46,694 bases of DNA from Fibrobacter sp. UWB4. Its GTDB lineage: Bacteria > Fibrobacterota > Fibrobacteria > Fibrobacterales > Fibrobacteraceae. Positions 1-7,224 of this stretch are shown here, piece by piece; positions within the stretch are counted from its first letter, which is position 1; the number at the start of each line of letters is the position of its first letter. The notes below the pieces were generated by a model. It saw only the letters and a list, made by a program, of their open reading frames with translations, was not told where the DNA came from and ran no database searches. The stretch is taken from assembly GCF_002210345.1 (NCBI RefSeq), contig NZ_MWQI01000014.1, positions 1 through 46,694 on the forward strand, read 5' to 3'. A program made the position numbers and the translations under genes.

Positions 1-119
1 AACTTGCAAAGAACATCGACGAAAACGAGCTCTTTACCATCCCGACGCCGATGACTCAGGACCGCTTGGAACAAATTCTCATCGACTACGGCATGATGGA
101 AAAAGACTACTCCATTTAA
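1..119 (+). CDS. C-terminal end of an unidentified protein (partial)
   Basis: An open frame enters from the left edge (codons in phase with position 3) and ends with TAA at 117-119, giving 38 residues. The readable end contains [20 protein letters not shown] and finishes EKDYSI. Codon use looks like that of the core genes in the window, and a strong stem-loop terminator follows 26 bases after the stop, so this is the true end of a real gene. I do not recognise the family from this fragment. An iron-containing alcohol dehydrogenase tail was considered but cannot be supported. Confidence 0.7.
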   Translation, partial: LAKNIDENELFTIPTPMTQDRLEQILIDYGMMEKDYSI

Positions 120-144
120 AAACTTTTTATTGCCAACTATCTCT

Positions 145-177
145 AAAAAAATCCTGCCCAATCGGGTAGGATTTTTG
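145..177 (+). terminator. Rho-independent terminator of the leftmost gene
   Basis: The arm AATCCTGCCC pairs with GGGTAGGATT (one G-T wobble) around a 4-base loop. An A-tract precedes it and TTTTT follows it. Confidence 0.85.
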
Positions 178-193
178 CGTAAAAAGCTATCCA

Positions 194-987
194 TTATTTT
201 TTCGATTTTCTTAGCACTTCCTCTATAGTAAAATCTTCCTTGCTGAAGAAAAATGTCTTTTTGCCTAAATCCTGAAGCGATGCTCCAAAATGATACGCGG
301 TTTCGTCTATAAATAAGAATCTATCATGGACTCCATAACTGGGTAAAATTTTAATGGGACAATTCGCGTACTGCACATTGTACGTCGTCAGATCTACTTC
401 AAAAACTTTGCTTTTGTCATAGGTGTAAATAGTAACTGATACATCTTTACTGCGCTTGAGCATCATCGCCAATGTTTTCTCGTTCACATAGTTGTCTACA
501 AGAACGATTTTCTTTTTTGCTTGACGAATCAAATTGCAGACGAATACATATGCATCGAATTCTTGGTTGTTGTAGAATAGCCCCTTTGATTTCAATTCAT
601 TTCGGTCCATTGCCTCAAAAACTTCGTCTAGCCTGCGGTCGTATTCGGCATTTTTGCGGTCTTGCTCTAAAACTTTTGCCTCGACATTGGAAAGACGATT
701 GATACATATGGCTTAAATCTGTCTCCACCCCAACTTGAAATCACATTTTGTGATTTCAAGTTTTGTAGTTCATCTGCTGTTAATTGAAAGCAATATCTTT
801 CGGGGAATCGTTCTGCATTTCGTTTTACGGCTTGATTTATGGCTCTGGTTTCCACCCCATAAAGTGTTGCTAAATCGCGATCAAGTAATACTTGTTTGCC
901 TCGAACGATTTGAATCATACGTTCGACACCGGATGTTGTGAGTGGGCTAGAGATGGCAACATCTGTATTTTCATTGTTTTTCTTCAT
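194..987 (-). pseudogene. ORF6N-domain (KilA-N-like) DNA-binding protein, broken by an internal deletion
   Basis: The upstream half (987 down to about 708) encodes an ORF6N domain: QIVRGKQVLLDRDLATLYGV, then ETRAINQAVKRN and ERFPERYCFQL, ending at WGGDRFKPY. The downstream half, in another frame, resumes at about 700 with INRLSNVEAKVLEQDRKNAE and runs through FYNNQEFDAYVFVCNLI, VDNYVNEKTL and HDRFLFIDETAYHFGASL to a stop at 194. Those are the usual C-terminal parts of the same family. The stretch normally joining them (the TEQGVAML region and following helix, roughly 50 residues) is missing, and the junction at about 700-708 shifts frame. A good ribosome site (AAGGAG) lies upstream. ORF6N proteins are common in prophages and accessory DNA, so this is probably a decayed accessory gene. 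Two separately expressed fragments are possible but unlikely. Confidence 0.8.
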
Positions 988-1002
988 TTTTTTCTCCTTA
1001 TA

Positions 1003-1045
1003 ACAAAAAAAAGCCGTGCTCCTTTAGATATAAAGAACACGGCTT
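1003..1045 (-). terminator. Terminator downstream of mnmA (minus strand)
   Basis: AAGCCGTG and CACGGCTT pair at the ends of a 35-base hairpin with further pairing inside. Read on the minus strand it is followed by eight T. It lies 100 bases after the mnmA stop and just upstream of the broken ORF6N gene. Confidence 0.75.
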
Positions 1046-1144
1046 GTTGCAGGTGTATCCTGCGACTATAGCTTAACTATGGTTAATATAAAAAAAATAA
1101 ATGAAATAGCAAGTCTTCGTATATGTTTCAAGAATTCTCGCCTT

Positions 1145-2245
1145 TTACTTCCCGATGATTCCGCTGGCGACCACGCCTTTGTCTGCATAGAGCACGAGCA
1201 CTTGTCCCGGAGCAGATGCGAATTGCGGTTCGTCAAATTTCACGCTGATGGTGCCTGCGGCGGTGTCCAAAGCTGTAATTTTTGCTGTTGCGCCTTTATG
1301 CCCGAGACGAATGTGTGCTGTGAGCGGTTCCTTCAGCAAAGGCGATGTTTCCGAAACCATCAAGTTCAAGTCAACGGCAGAAACTTCGGTACAGCTCAAT
1401 GCGCTTCGCGGTCCGAGAATCACCTGGTTGTGGTGCGCGTCAATTGCTACAACATAAAGCGGTTCCGCTTGCCCGCCGATGTTGAGTCCCTTGCGTTGCC
1501 CAATCGTGTAATGCACAATGCCCTTGTGCTTCCCGAGAACCTTTCCATTCACATCGATAAAATCTCCGGGAACGTTGTCGCTCTCGTCAAACAGCACCGA
1601 GTAATCGCCGCACTCGATAAAATCCTGGCTCTCACGCTTTGTTGCAAAATCGTCCCAGCCGATTTCCTTGGCGAGCGCTTTCACGTCTGCTTTCTGCATT
1701 CCGCCGAGCGGGAAAATCACAGTGGAAAGTTGCTCTGCCGAGAGTCTTGATAAAAAGTATGTCTGGTCTTTATGCTCGTCTAGCGCTTCGTACAAGAACG
1801 GAACATCGGGATTCTTAAAATCGAGTCGTGCGTAATGCCCTGTCGCAAAATAATCGAAATCAATCCCGAGCTTGCGTGCCGCATGCTGTAGCGCTCCAAA
1901 CTTGATGCTCTGATTGCAACGGACGCACGGATTCGGCGTTCGCCCTGCGCGGTATTCTGCACGGAAATAGTCGAGAACTTCGCGCTTGTAATCTTCGGCG
2001 ACAGGAACAACGTAATGCGGAATTCCGAGACGCTCGGCAACAAGCTTTGCTTCCTCGATATTTTTGTCTTCGCTAGGGCCGTAGCAGCCTTCGCGGCCTT
2101 CAACCGCAGGCATTTTTACGGAGCCGTCCCATGTCGCCATCGTCATGCCGACAACTTCGTAACCTTGCTTTTTCAGTAAATACGCCGAAAGGGCGGAATC
2201 CACACCGCCCGACAATCCTACAGCGACACGTTTTTTTTCAGACAT
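1145..2245 (-). CDS. mnmA: tRNA-specific 2-thiouridylase MnmA
   Basis: 366 residues, the normal length. It activates U34 of Glu, Gln and Lys tRNAs with ATP and transfers sulfur to make 2-thiouridine. The PP-loop SGGVDS is at residues 12-17. The catalytic region TPNPCVRCN carries Cys107 and Cys110, and the later conserved region reads ESQDFIECGDY with Cys212. In the classic enzyme the second catalytic cysteine sits directly in SQDICF; here it is displaced two residues and the first site is CxxC, so the cysteine layout (107/110/212) also fits an iron-sulfur type of enzyme. YTIGQRKGL is the usual C-terminal motif. The start has AAGGA upstream. A cysteine desulfurase that could supply sulfur is encoded at 15178-16401. 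Confidence 0.95.
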   Translation of the reverse strand: MSEKKRVAVGLSGGVDSALSAYLLKKQGYEVVGMTMATWDGSVKMPAVEGREGCYGPSEDKNIEEAKLVAERLGIPHYVVPVAEDYKREVLDYFRAEYRAGRTPNPCVRCNQSIKFGALQHAARKLGIDFDYFATGHYARLDFKNPDVPFLYEALDEHKDQTYFLSRLSAEQLSTVIFPLGGMQKADVKALAKEIGWDDFATKRESQDFIECGDYSVLFDESDNVPGDFIDVNGKVLGKHKGIVHYTIGQRKGLNIGGQAEPLYVVAIDAHHNQVILGPRSALSCTEVSAVDLNLMVSETSPLLKEPLTAHIRLGHKGATAKITALDTAAGTISVKFDEPQFASAPGQVLVLYADKGVVASGIIGK

Positions 2246-2268
2246 TTTTGCATCCTTTAAAACACAAA

Positions 2269-2307
2269 TAAACGCTAGAGAGGCGAATGGAACCTTCTAG
2301 CGTTTTT
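2269..2307 (-). terminator. Stem-loop between cysK and mnmA, probable cysK terminator
   Basis: A 9-bp perfect stem AACGCTAGA/TCTAGCGTT (2271-2279 with 2296-2304) holds GAGGCGAATGGAACC plus one T as its loop. T-rich sequence follows on both strands. The same 15-base loop sequence recurs at 2353-2367. Confidence 0.6.
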
Positions 2308-2337
2308 CACTCAATAATGAATCATCTTAATGTTTTT

Positions 2338-2384
2338 TTCGGTTTCTACTGCGAGGCGAATGGAACCGCGAAGCACTTACCGAA
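2338..2384. repeat. Second copy of the GAGGCGAATGGAACC hairpin-loop element
   Basis: The 15-mer at 2353-2367 is identical to the loop at 2280-2294. It is enclosed by GCG/CGC and, further out, by TTCGGT/ACCGAA, so it again sits in a stem-loop, but with unrelated stems. Confidence 0.5.
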
Positions 2385-2406
2385 CAAATTTCAAATTAAT
2401 TTACCA

Positions 2407-2446
2407 CTTCCTACCGTCTACTTCCTACTGCCTACTTATTATTAGT
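2407..2446. repeat. Heptanucleotide repeat overlapping the cysK stop codon
   Basis: On the minus strand, just after the cysK TAA, come 7-base units TAGGCAG, TAGGAAG and TAGACGG, then TAGGAAG. The spacing of TAG is exactly 7, so successive units put a stop in successive frames. Confidence 0.75.
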
Positions 2447-3374
2447 CAGCGAAGAGCGGAGTGGAGAGGTAACGGTCACCGCTATCCGGGAGGAGTGCGA
2501 CAATCGTCTTGCCCTTGTTTTCCGGACGCTTTGCAAGTTCGATTGCGGCATGCAAAGCAGCGCCAGAAGAGATACCCACGAGAATGCCTTCAGCCTTGGC
2601 AATTGCCTTGCCGGCGGCGAATGCGTCTTCGTTCTTGACCGGGAGAACTTCGTCGTAGACGGAAGTGCTCAAAGTATCCGGGATAAAGCCTGCGCCAATA
2701 CCCTGGATCTTATGCGGACCTGCAACGCCCTTGGAGAGCACCGGAGAGGATTCCGGTTCGACAGCGACAACCTTCACGTCAGAATTCTTGGACTTGAGGT
2801 ATTCGCCAACGCCCGTGATCGTACCACCGGTACCGACACCTGCGACAAAAATATCAACCTTACCGTCCGTGTCTTCCCAGATTTCCGGACCCGTTGTAGC
2901 CTTGTGAGCAGCCGGGTTTGCCGGGTTCACAAACTGTCCCGGAATGAAGCTATCCTTGATTTCGGCAGCGAGTTCGTTAGCGCGGGCGATAGCGCCCTTC
3001 ATGCCCTTAGCACCTTCAGTGAGAACGATTTCTGCACCGTAGGCCTTGATGAGCTGGCGACGTTCAACACTCATGGTTTCCGGCATCACGATGATGATGC
3101 GGTAGCCGCGAGCGGCAGCGACAGAAGCAAGACCGATACCCGTGTTACCAGAAGTCGGTTCGATAATCACGGAACCCGGTTTGAGCTTGCCGGCAGCTTC
3201 GGCGTCGTCGATCATAGCCTTGGCAATACGATCCTTGACAGAACCTGCGGGGTTGAAGTATTCGAGCTTTGCCACAATCTTAGCCTGGAGATTGTTTTCC
3301 TTTTCGATGTGGGAGAGTTCGAGGAGCGGGGTATGACCGATAAGCTGGTCAGCAGATGCGTAAATTTTAGACAT
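2442..3374 (-). CDS. cysK: Cysteine synthase A (O-acetylserine sulfhydrylase)
   Basis: 310 residues. It makes cysteine from O-acetylserine and sulfide in the cytoplasm with pyridoxal phosphate. The PLP lysine is Lys47 in [11 protein letters not shown]. The phosphate-binding loop follows as [11 protein letters not shown], and [18 protein letters not shown] and [11 protein letters not shown] are the usual later motifs. The start has AAGGA about 8 bases upstream. The gene lies downstream of metY on the same strand, separated by 118 bases filled largely by inverted heptanucleotide repeats, so the two sulfur-assimilation genes may share a transcript. The stop codon lies inside another heptanucleotide repeat block. 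Confidence 0.96.
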   Translation of the reverse strand: MSKIYASADQLIGHTPLLELSHIEKENNLQAKIVAKLEYFNPAGSVKDRIAKAMIDDAEAAGKLKPGSVIIEPTSGNTGIGLASVAAARGYRIIIVMPETMSVERRQLIKAYGAEIVLTEGAKGMKGAIARANELAAEIKDSFIPGQFVNPANPAAHKATTGPEIWEDTDGKVDIFVAGVGTGGTITGVGEYLKSKNSDVKVVAVEPESSPVLSKGVAGPHKIQGIGAGFIPDTLSTSVYDEVLPVKNEDAFAAGKAIAKAEGILVGISSGAALHAAIELAKRPENKGKTIVALLPDSGDRYLSTPLFAD

Positions 3375-3391
3375 TGTAGAATCCTTTTTTT

Positions 3392-3426
3392 AGTTAAAAG
3401 TTAGAAGTAGGAAGTAGGAAGTTTTT
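3392..3426. repeat. Heptanucleotide repeat in the cysK leader
   Basis: Five 7-base units in register: AGTTAAA, AGTTAGA, two AGTAGGA, then AGTTTTT. They are inverted relative to the block at 3455-3489, with which 3405-3423 can form a stem (16 of 19 positions pair with 3454-3472). Confidence 0.75.
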
Positions 3427-3454
3427 GCTTGCGGTGAAGTTTATTTTTGCTATA

Positions 3455-3489
3455 ACTTCCTACCGTCTACTTCCTACTGTCTACTGTTA
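3455..3489. repeat. Heptanucleotide repeat just after the metY stop codon
   Basis: Plus-strand units ACTTCCT, ACCGTCT, ACTTCCT, ACTGTCT and ACTGTTA are in register. On the coding (minus) strand these read as TAG-containing heptads beginning three bases after the metY stop. Confidence 0.75.
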
Positions 3490-3492
3490 TTG

Positions 3493-4779
3493 TTAAATCT
3501 GGTCAAGAGCCTGTGCGAGGTCGTTGATGATGTCTTCGTAGTGTTCCGTACCGATGGAGAGACGGATCGTTGCAGGAGAGATACCAGCTTCGGCAAGTTC
3601 AGCCGGAGTGAGTTCGGAGTGGGTCGTTGTATACGGGTGAACAACGAGGCTCTTCACGTCGGCAACGTTAGCGAGCAAGCTGAAAATCTTGAGCCCGTCG
3701 ATGAACTTGAAGGCTTCTGCCTGGCCGCCCTTCACATCGAATGTGAAGATGGAACCTGCACCGTTCGGGAAGTACTTCTGGTAGAGAGCGTGCTGCGGAT
3801 GATCTGCAAAGCTCGGGTGGTTGACCTTAGCGACCTTCGGGTGCTTCGAGAGGAATTCGAGAACCTTCTTGGTATTTTCCACATGACGGTCGAGGCGGAG
3901 CGAAAGCGTTTCAGTGCCCTGCAAGAGGAGGAATGCATTGAACGGAGAAATTGCTGCACCTTCGTCGCGGAGAAGAATAGCGCGGATGTAAACGATGTAA
4001 GCTGCAGCGCCAGCTGCTGCGGTGAAAGGCACACCGTAGCTCGGGTTCGTTTCGGTGAACTGCGGGAACTTGCCAGATGCAGCCCAATCAAACTTGCCAC
4101 CGTCAACAATCACGCCGCCGAGAGTCGTACCGTGACCGCCGATGAACTTCGTTGCAGAATGCACGACGATATCAGCACCGTGTTCGAGCGGACGAATCAA
4201 GTACGGAGTACCGAAGGTGTTGTCGATCACGACCGGAATCTTGTTCTTGTGAGCGAGTTCGGAGATGGCCTCGATATCCGGGATGTCGGAGTTCGGGTTG
4301 CCGAGAGTTTCGATAAAGACGAGCTTCGTGTTGGACTTGATGGCGCCTTCGACTTCTTTGAGGTTGTGGATGTCAACGAAAGTCGTTTCAATGCCGAACT
4401 TGCTGAGCGTATGTTCCAAGAGGTTGTAGGTGCCGCCGTAGATGGAGCGCTGAGCGACCACGTGGTCCCCCTTGCGGGCGAGAGCCGTGATGGCGTAGGT
4501 AAGAGCTGCTGCACCAGAAGCGACTGCGAGACCTGCGATACCGCCTTCGAGAGCTGCGATGCGCTTTTCAAAAACGTCCTGCGTGGTGTTGGTGAGGCGA
4601 CCGTAAATGTTGCCTGCATCCTTCAGGTGGAAACGGTCAGAAGCGTGCTGGGCGCTGTGGAACACGTAAGAAGTGGTCTGATATATAGGAACTGCGCGGG
4701 AATCGGTTGCCGGGTCTGCCTGTTCCTGACCAACGTGGAGCTGAAGAGTTTCGAAATGGAGCTTGTTCTGAGTCGTCAT
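3493..4779 (-). CDS. metY: O-acetylhomoserine sulfhydrylase (MetY-type)
   Basis: 428 residues from the ATG at 4779, chosen because AGAGG lies 10-14 bases upstream; the frame is open 11 codons further with no ribosome site. It is a Cys/Met-metabolism PLP enzyme making homocysteine from O-acetylhomoserine and sulfide. The opening [39 protein letters not shown] and the PLP lysine in [13 protein letters not shown] are characteristic. The length (about 430 rather than about 385) and the long insert before the C-terminal part favour MetY over MetB/MetZ. It sits upstream of cysK on the same strand. The long structured leader (4780-5172) could carry regulation, but no known SAM riboswitch could be matched. 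Confidence 0.93.
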   Translation of the reverse strand: MTTQNKLHFETLQLHVGQEQADPATDSRAVPIYQTTSYVFHSAQHASDRFHLKDAGNIYGRLTNTTQDVFEKRIAALEGGIAGLAVASGAAALTYAITALARKGDHVVAQRSIYGGTYNLLEHTLSKFGIETTFVDIHNLKEVEGAIKSNTKLVFIETLGNPNSDIPDIEAISELAHKNKIPVVIDNTFGTPYLIRPLEHGADIVVHSATKFIGGHGTTLGGVIVDGGKFDWAASGKFPQFTETNPSYGVPFTAAAGAAAYIVYIRAILLRDEGAAISPFNAFLLLQGTETLSLRLDRHVENTKKVLEFLSKHPKVAKVNHPSFADHPQHALYQKYFPNGAGSIFTFDVKGGQAEAFKFIDGLKIFSLLANVADVKSLVVHPYTTTHSELTPAELAEAGISPATIRLSIGTEHYEDIINDLAQALDQI

Positions 4780-5142
4780 ATTATTTAAATCCTCTTGTGC
4801 GCTTTTGCGCAAATTTTCGCGTTCGCCCGATCGTTTTGTAACTGTTGGCGTCGGGCGACGCGATTGTTAATGGGTTTGCTCAATCCTGAGCGTTAAAATT
4901 TTGCGGTATTAGGCCCGCCTGCCTTCGGCTAGATTATACATTCGACATCGCATAGCGAAATCCTCCAGGCTTTTCCCTTGCGGGGTGCCTCGTTCGTTTG
5001 ACGTGCATAATTTAAAAACTTAATCCTACTAGTCCAATAGGAAAGTAGGGTGAATTATAAAAATTTTTAAGAAAAGTTGCTTATCTATAAGCAAAAACTA
5101 TAACAAGACCGCAATTTTGGTAATAACGAGGGGAATTTTGCT
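4780..5142 (-). other. Leader region upstream of metY with strong hairpins
   Basis: There is no gene in this 360-base gap. A long stem at 4818-4862 (CGCGTTCGCCCGA against TCGGGCGACGCG, one bulge) lies 39 bases upstream of the metY start. Further up is a GC-rich, possibly structured segment (about 4905-5005), then AT-rich sequence with the short inverted repeat CCTACT/AGTAGG near 5025-5048. I looked for SAM-I, SAM-II and cobalamin riboswitch cores on the minus strand and found no convincing match. Confidence 0.45.
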
Positions 5143-5174
5143 GTCATTCCCGCCTCCGAGCGGGAATCTCCCTT
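5143..5174. repeat. Dispersed palindromic repeat, GTCATTCCCGC type
   Basis: GTCATTCCCGC pairs with GCGGGAAT, followed by CTCCCTT. It lies at the 3' end of the WYL gene and overlaps its stop codon. Confidence 0.8.
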
Positions 5175-6189
5175 ATCTTTCGTACTTATTTACGAGAGCC
5201 TTCGCCGTTTCCAGTATCATCTGCCTCAACTTTTTCGGCTGTTCGACCGTCGCGATGTTCCCATAATACATAATCCACTGCTTGAGTAGCTCGTTTACCT
5301 CGACCTTCATTGTCACGCGGATCTCGTCGCCTGGCGCATCTTCCATTTTCATGGAGCGGTGGTACGGGCGTTCCTTCAAAAAGTTCTTGGCGTATTTCGG
5401 GAAGTAAATGACAACCTTTTCTTCTTGCGGATTTTGATCGCCCAAAAGCAGTGCCCCCGTGCGGATGCGCTTGCGCAACGATTCGACCACCTTCGAGTCT
5501 TCTTCAAAAGTTTCCTTCAGCAATTTTACCGACTCGATGCGCTGCAATTTTAACGCGTAAGTTTTGTCGGGGTGGTGCTGCGAAACGCAACCGATATAAA
5601 TGTCTCCATGACTTATAGCGACCATCAGCGGAACGCGTGGCTTATCCGATGGCGTTCCCCAGTTGTCTGTGTATTTTATCTGTACTTTCCGCTTTTGACG
5701 AATCGCGTTCAGAATAGTCGGCAGGTTCTTGCTCACGTCTTCGTCGTAATTTGGCGGAGTCCCCATAAAGAGAATGCGGCCGTTCAATTCTTTCGAATAG
5801 CTCTTCAGAACGTCTTGCTGCTTCGCAGGCAAATCCTGCGTGATTCTCTTGGTGAGGTCTTCGATAAGGCTTGATGTTGTCGGGTACAAGTTCGCGATGC
5901 GCTGCAAAAAGACAAAATGCAAAACCATGTCGCCAAAATCCGGGAATATGAGCTTGTTCGCACGTTCAAGCGCTGCCTGGTAATAAGTCTTGCCGCTGTC
6001 AGTAATGCGTTGGATGTAACGGCTTTCGAGATTTGTCAATGCCTGCATATCGCGCTGCACACTTCGCAATTCATTTGCGGGAATATCCAAATGCTGCATG
6101 ATATCCGTAACGCTATAACGATTGTTATAGTGTGCCATCAGGTACACAAAAATTCGCACCATGCGTTCGCCGCGACCCGGATTTTCCAT
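5173..6189 (-). CDS. WYL-domain transcriptional regulator
   Basis: 338 residues from the ATG at 6189, preferred because GAGGT lies just upstream; the in-frame ATG at 6207 sits inside a dispersed repeat. An N-terminal winged-helix region (about 1-65: RMVRIFVYLMAHYNNRYSVT, then ELRSVQRDMQAL) precedes a WYL-like domain (about 155-240: IRQKRKVQIKYTDNWGTPS, then GDIYIGCVSQHHPDKTYALK) and a C-terminal WCX-like part. The signature W-Y-L tripeptide is not literally present (DIYIG instead). WYL regulators sense ligands, often nucleotides or DNA ends, and frequently sit next to phage-defence genes; here a PLD-fold gene and a GmrSD-like gene follow on the other strand. A 10-bp perfect inverted repeat at 6249-6270 upstream could be its operator. 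Confidence 0.8.
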   Translation of the reverse strand: MENPGRGERMVRIFVYLMAHYNNRYSVTDIMQHLDIPANELRSVQRDMQALTNLESRYIQRITDSGKTYYQAALERANKLIFPDFGDMVLHFVFLQRIANLYPTTSSLIEDLTKRITQDLPAKQQDVLKSYSKELNGRILFMGTPPNYDEDVSKNLPTILNAIRQKRKVQIKYTDNWGTPSDKPRVPLMVAISHGDIYIGCVSQHHPDKTYALKLQRIESVKLLKETFEEDSKVVESLRKRIRTGALLLGDQNPQEEKVVIYFPKYAKNFLKERPYHRSMKMEDAPGDEIRVTMKVEVNELLKQWIMYYGNIATVEQPKKLRQMILETAKALVNKYER

Positions 6190-6206
6190 AAGACCTCGCT
6201 TAAACA

Positions 6207-6230
6207 TGTCATTCCCCTAACGGGGCCTGA
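6207..6230. repeat. Short palindromic repeat with CCCC-TAA-CGGGG core
   Basis: TCATTCCCCTAACGGGGCC is a variant of the dispersed repeat. It begins at the alternative upstream ATG of the WYL gene, an argument against that start. Confidence 0.55.
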
Positions 6231-6248
6231 CTAGTTCGCCTCGGATAT

Positions 6249-6270
6249 AGAAACATGCAAGCATGTTTCT
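6249..6270. promoter_or_regulatory. Perfect inverted repeat upstream of the WYL regulator (possible operator)
   Basis: AGAAACATGC and GCATGTTTCT form a 10-bp perfect inverted repeat around AA, 60 bases upstream of the WYL start and 110 bases upstream of the divergent PLD gene. There is no T run, so a terminator is less likely. Confidence 0.45.
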
Positions 6271-6288
6271 GCATCACTCGGCTCCTTT

Positions 6289-6320
6289 GTCATTCCCGCC
6301 TCTGAGCGGGAATCTCCCTT
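6289..6320. repeat. Dispersed palindromic repeat, GTCATTCCCGC type
   Basis: GTCATTCCCGCCTCTGAGCG then GGAATCTCCCTT. It is one base different in the core from the copy at 5143-5174, so the WYL gene is flanked by two near-identical copies in the same orientation. Confidence 0.8.
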
Positions 6321-6370
6321 TCCTTTCAATATAAATAAATCCGACGACATCTATTGTCGCCTGACAATAC

Positions 6371-6383
6371 TATATTTCTTTCT
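6371..6383 (+). promoter_or_regulatory. -10 box 7 nt before the PLD gene start (leaderless)
   Basis: TATATT at 6371-6376 is followed by 7 bases and then ATG at 6384. No ribosome-binding sequence is present. A small inverted repeat ATTGTC/GACAAT (6353-6368) lies just upstream. Confidence 0.6.
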
Positions 6384-6905
6384 ATGCCGACCTTCACTAA
6401 GTACATCCAAAACGAAGAACACTATTCCGAAGTCATTTCCCGTATCGCAACAGTCCGCGAAACGCTCTGGATCGGTACCGCCGACATCAAGGATGTTTAC
6501 GTCAAACAGAACGGTGAATCAATTCCGCTGCTTGGACAACTCGCAGGACTCCTCAAGCGTGGCGTGGGCGTGCGGCTCATTCACGCCAAGGAACCCGGCC
6601 CGAACTTCCGCGAAGATTTCGACCGCTATAAGATTCTCGCGACCGATCTCGAACGCGTCATGTGTCCGAGGGTCCATTTCAAGATGATGATTTTCGATCT
6701 AGAAACCGCCTACATCGGCTCCGCAAACTTGACAGGCGCTGGCATTGGCTTGAAAAGTTCCCTCCGCCGCAACTTTGAGGCGGGAATCCTCACGAACGAC
6801 CCGCAAATCGTCGAACCCGCCATTGAACAATTCGATACGCTTTGGATGGGCGCCCACTGCGAAAAGTGTGGCCGCCAAGAATTCTGCGGAGATAGAATCA
6901 AGTAG
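6384..6905 (+). CDS. Phospholipase D-fold (HKD) protein
   Basis: 173 residues from the ATG at 6384, which lacks a Shine-Dalgarno site but has TATATT 7 bases upstream. A single HKD motif reads HFKMMIFDLETAYIGSANLT (H-x-K-x4-D followed by GSAN), and the fold start is visible as ETLWIGTADIKDVYV. The C-terminus has CEKCGRQEFC, a possible four-Cys metal site. Single-HKD proteins normally dimerise to build one active site and are nucleases or lipid hydrolases. The lack of any signal peptide and the defence-like neighbourhood (WYL regulator, GmrSD-like protein) favour a cytoplasmic nuclease, but this is inference. Confidence 0.82.
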   Translation: MPTFTKYIQNEEHYSEVISRIATVRETLWIGTADIKDVYVKQNGESIPLLGQLAGLLKRGVGVRLIHAKEPGPNFREDFDRYKILATDLERVMCPRVHFKMMIFDLETAYIGSANLTGAGIGLKSSLRRNFEAGILTNDPQIVEPAIEQFDTLWMGAHCEKCGRQEFCGDRIK

Positions 6906-7224
6906 CATCTTGAACGAAAAAAACATATTTCCGTTCATTTCGATGAAGGTTCTGAAAAAGTGCTATGTGTTTTTTGAGGCTTTTGAGTAACATTGCAACT
7001 TGGAACAGTTAAAAATGGATTTTATGGATTTTTTTTTACCCTTCTTTTATTTTGAGGTTAATTTTATACCGGGTGCAATAATTGAGGCTCTGTTTTGAAA
7101 TGGTGAGCGGGAGGGACGATAAAGTAAAAAAATGCTGGTTTGACGATGATGCAGATTTGTCTTTTCTCAATAAGACAATTCTTATAAAAGGATGAAAAAC
7201 ACGAAATCAATTGGAGGAAGGTCA
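6906..7224 (+). other. Gap upstream of the DUF262 gene
   Basis: AT-rich, with a long T run near 7027-7036 that may end the PLD transcript, although no clear stem precedes it. It contains one small open frame (7100-7195). I see no other gene here. Confidence 0.5.
7100..7195 (+). CDS. Possible small ORF ahead of the DUF262 gene
   Basis: An ATG at 7100 opens 31 codons, containing DDKVKKCWFDDDADLSFLNK, ending in a TGA that overlaps an in-frame ATG of the next gene at 7192 (ATGA). A GAGG lies about 12 bases upstream, too far for a good ribosome site. It may be a leader peptide or chance; no family recognised. Confidence 0.25.
   Translation: MVSGRDDKVKKCWFDDDADLSFLNKTILIKG

Noticed and set aside
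2407-3489. CRISPR-like array from the repeated CTACTTCC motifs
   Set aside because: Units are 7 bases with no spacers; there is no 25-40 base repeat structure and no cas gene.
6187-6207. ATG at 6207 as start of the WYL regulator
   Set aside because: It lies in a dispersed repeat and lacks a ribosome site, while the ATG at 6189 has GAGGT upstream and the family match begins after it.
5143-6320. Composite transposon bounded by the two near-identical repeats around the WYL gene
   Set aside because: The repeats are about 30 bases, belong to a family found all over the window, and no transposase or target duplication is visible.
6354-6383. TTG at 6354 as start of the PLD protein
   Set aside because: The extra residues do not resemble the family and contain the probable -10 box; ATG at 6384 fits a leaderless start.
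7192-7224. ATG at 7192 as start of the DUF262 gene
   Set aside because: It has only an AAGG immediately adjacent; the ATG at 7225 has GGAGG at ideal distance. Coupling with the small ORF at 7100 keeps it possible but less likely.
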